Shown: piece after piece, positions 5,076 through 6,109 of the stretch
Layout: the number at the start of each line of letters is the position of its first letter
How positions within the stretch are numbered: the first letter of the stretch is position 1
Assembly: GCA_031276775.1 (NCBI GenBank)
Contig: JAISML010000033.1
Span: 1 to 6,109 of the forward strand
Direction: 5' to 3'
Length of the DNA stretch: 6,109 bases
Source: Eubacteriales Family XIII. Incertae Sedis bacterium
Lineage (GTDB): Bacteria > Bacillota > Clostridia > Peptostreptococcales > Anaerovoracaceae
The notes under the pieces: model-generated
What the model was told of the DNA's origin: nothing
Databases searched by the model: none
What the model saw: only the letters and a program-made list of their open reading frames with translations
Translations under genes and position numbers: made by a program

Positions 5076-6109
5076 TTACTGCGGGCCTCCCGCCTTGCGG
5101 AACGCCTCCAAAAGCTGTTCCATGGAAGGCGGCACGGATATGGGATCGTTTACCGACTTTTGCGCATTTGCGATATCTTTCAGACCGTTACCCGTGACAA
5201 TTGAAACGACAGTTGCGTCTTTGCGCAACTGTCCGTTTTTGATCAGTTTCATCACGCCGGCAGTCCCTGCAACGCCTGCGGGTTCCCCGAAAACGCCGCT
5301 TGTTCTCCCAAGCAAAGCAATTGCCGCCAGTATTTCCGTGTCGCTCACGTTGACGGTGAGACCGCCTGATTCCCGGATTGCGCGCACAGCTTTCAGAAAA
5401 TTGCGCGGCGTCCCGACCGCGATGCTGTCCGCAAGCGTATTTTCCTCCATGGGAATCAGCTCTTCCGAGCTGTTGCGCACGGCGTTGTTGATGGGACAGC
5501 ATCCCTCCGCTTGCACGCTGATGAGTTTTGGCAACTGCTTGACGAATCCCGCATGATACAAATCCAGAAAGCCTTTCCAGACTCCGGCAATCGTGCAACC
5601 GTCTCCCACGCTCAAGGCCACATAAGCCGGGACCTCCCAATGGAGTTGCTCGGCGATTTCATAAGCAACCGTTTTTTTCCCTTCGGAAAGGTACGGATTG
5701 ATCGCCGCATTTCGGTTATACCAACCCCAGCGGCCGATCGCTTCCGCCGACAGCCGGAATGTCGCGCCATAATCGCCCTGCACCGAAACCACGGTTGCGC
5801 CGTAAATTTGCAATTGCGTGAGTTTGGCTTTGGGTGCGCGCGCGGGTACGAAGATGTACGTTTTGAATCCCCGGGCGGCGGCATTGCCTGCGAGTGAGGA
5901 CGCCGCGTTTCCGGTGGATGAACAGGCAAGCGTGGATACGCCCGCTTCGGACGCTTTTACGACAGCCATTGCGGATGCGCGATCTTTTAGGCTTGACGTC
6001 GGATTGTGACTGTCGTCTTTGATGTAAAGAGCGGTCATTCCCGTCAGCGCCTCCAGATTCCTTGCGCGGTAAAGCGGAGAGCGTCCCACATGCAGACCGC
6101 TTGTGTCGC
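5076..6109 (-). CDS. thrC: Threonine synthase-like PLP enzyme (N-terminus outside window)
   Basis: Fold-type II PLP enzyme read on the minus strand, ending at TAA (5076-5078) and still open at the window edge. A GTG at 6087-6089 is probably internal, because in-frame residues DTSGLH precede it and join the family motif GLHVGRSPLYRA. Numbering from that GTG, the PLP-binding lysine is K35 in NPTSSLKDRAS (29-39), STGNAASSLAG (58-68) is the cofactor/substrate loop, SVGDGCTIAGVWKGF (160-174) is the phosphate-binding loop, and SGVFGEPAGVAG (264-275) and VTGNGLKD (298-305) are typical of the threonine synthase branch. Threonine synthase converts O-phosphohomoserine to threonine. The related fold also covers cysteate synthase and O-phosphoserine sulfhydrylase, which use O-phosphoserine, so the substrate is not proven. 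The gene converges on the ser operon with a 14-base gap, so it is not part of that operon. Confidence 0.85.
   Translation of the reverse strand, partial: DTSGLHVGRSPLYRARNLEALTGMTALYIKDDSHNPTSSLKDRASAMAVVKASEAGVSTLACSSTGNAASSLAGNAAARGFKTYIFVPARAPKAKLTQLQIYGATVVSVQGDYGATFRLSAEAIGRWGWYNRNAAINPYLSEGKKTVAYEIAEQLHWEVPAYVALSVGDGCTIAGVWKGFLDLYHAGFVKQLPKLISVQAEGCCPINNAVRNSSEELIPMEENTLADSIAVGTPRNFLKAVRAIRESGGLTVNVSDTEILAAIALLGRTSGVFGEPAGVAGTAGVMKLIKNGQLRKDATVVSIVTGNGLKDIANAQKSVNDPISVPPSMEQLLEAFRKAGGPQ

Overview
The window is moderately GC-rich bacterial chromosomal DNA with dense, short-gapped genes and strong AGGAG/GGAGG ribosome binding sites. A truncated surface protein with an InlB-type repeat end, a short-form SerA and the serA-serC-DUF1015 gene order suggest an anaerobic Firmicutes/Clostridia-type organism, possibly gut-associated. 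This taxonomic guess is inference from gene content; no rRNA or other marker is present.

Layout. Bases 1-636 (+) hold the C-terminal part of a membrane-anchored surface protein whose start lies outside the window. Bases 637-1079 carry no credible gene. They do hold a 67-bp perfectly tandem direct repeat (840-906 and 907-973, 65/67 identical). Each unit contains an imperfect palindrome and an extended -10 promoter pointing at the next gene. Bases 1080-1532 (+) encode an Lrp/AsnC-family regulator, followed by a good intrinsic terminator at 1601-1624. A leader region of about 180 bp leads to a tightly coupled three-gene operon on the + strand: serA (1809-2729), serC (2729-3823) and a DUF1015 protein (3820-5061), joined by TAATG and ATGA overlaps. 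Fourteen bases further on, a threonine-synthase-like gene converges from the right on the minus strand (5076 to beyond 6109, N-terminus missing).

How the genes fit together. SerA oxidises 3-phosphoglycerate to 3-phosphohydroxypyruvate and SerC transaminates that to O-phospho-L-serine. The usual last step, phosphoserine phosphatase (SerB), is absent here. Its place is taken by the DUF1015 protein, translationally coupled to serC and carrying an ADGHHR motif like that of ParB/SerK-type serine kinases. The most interesting hypothesis is that this protein handles the phosphoserine/serine step or regulates it. The Lrp-type regulator is well placed to control itself through the duplicated promoter/operator and possibly the ser operon next door. 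I saw no tRNA, rRNA, CRISPR array or insertion sequence.
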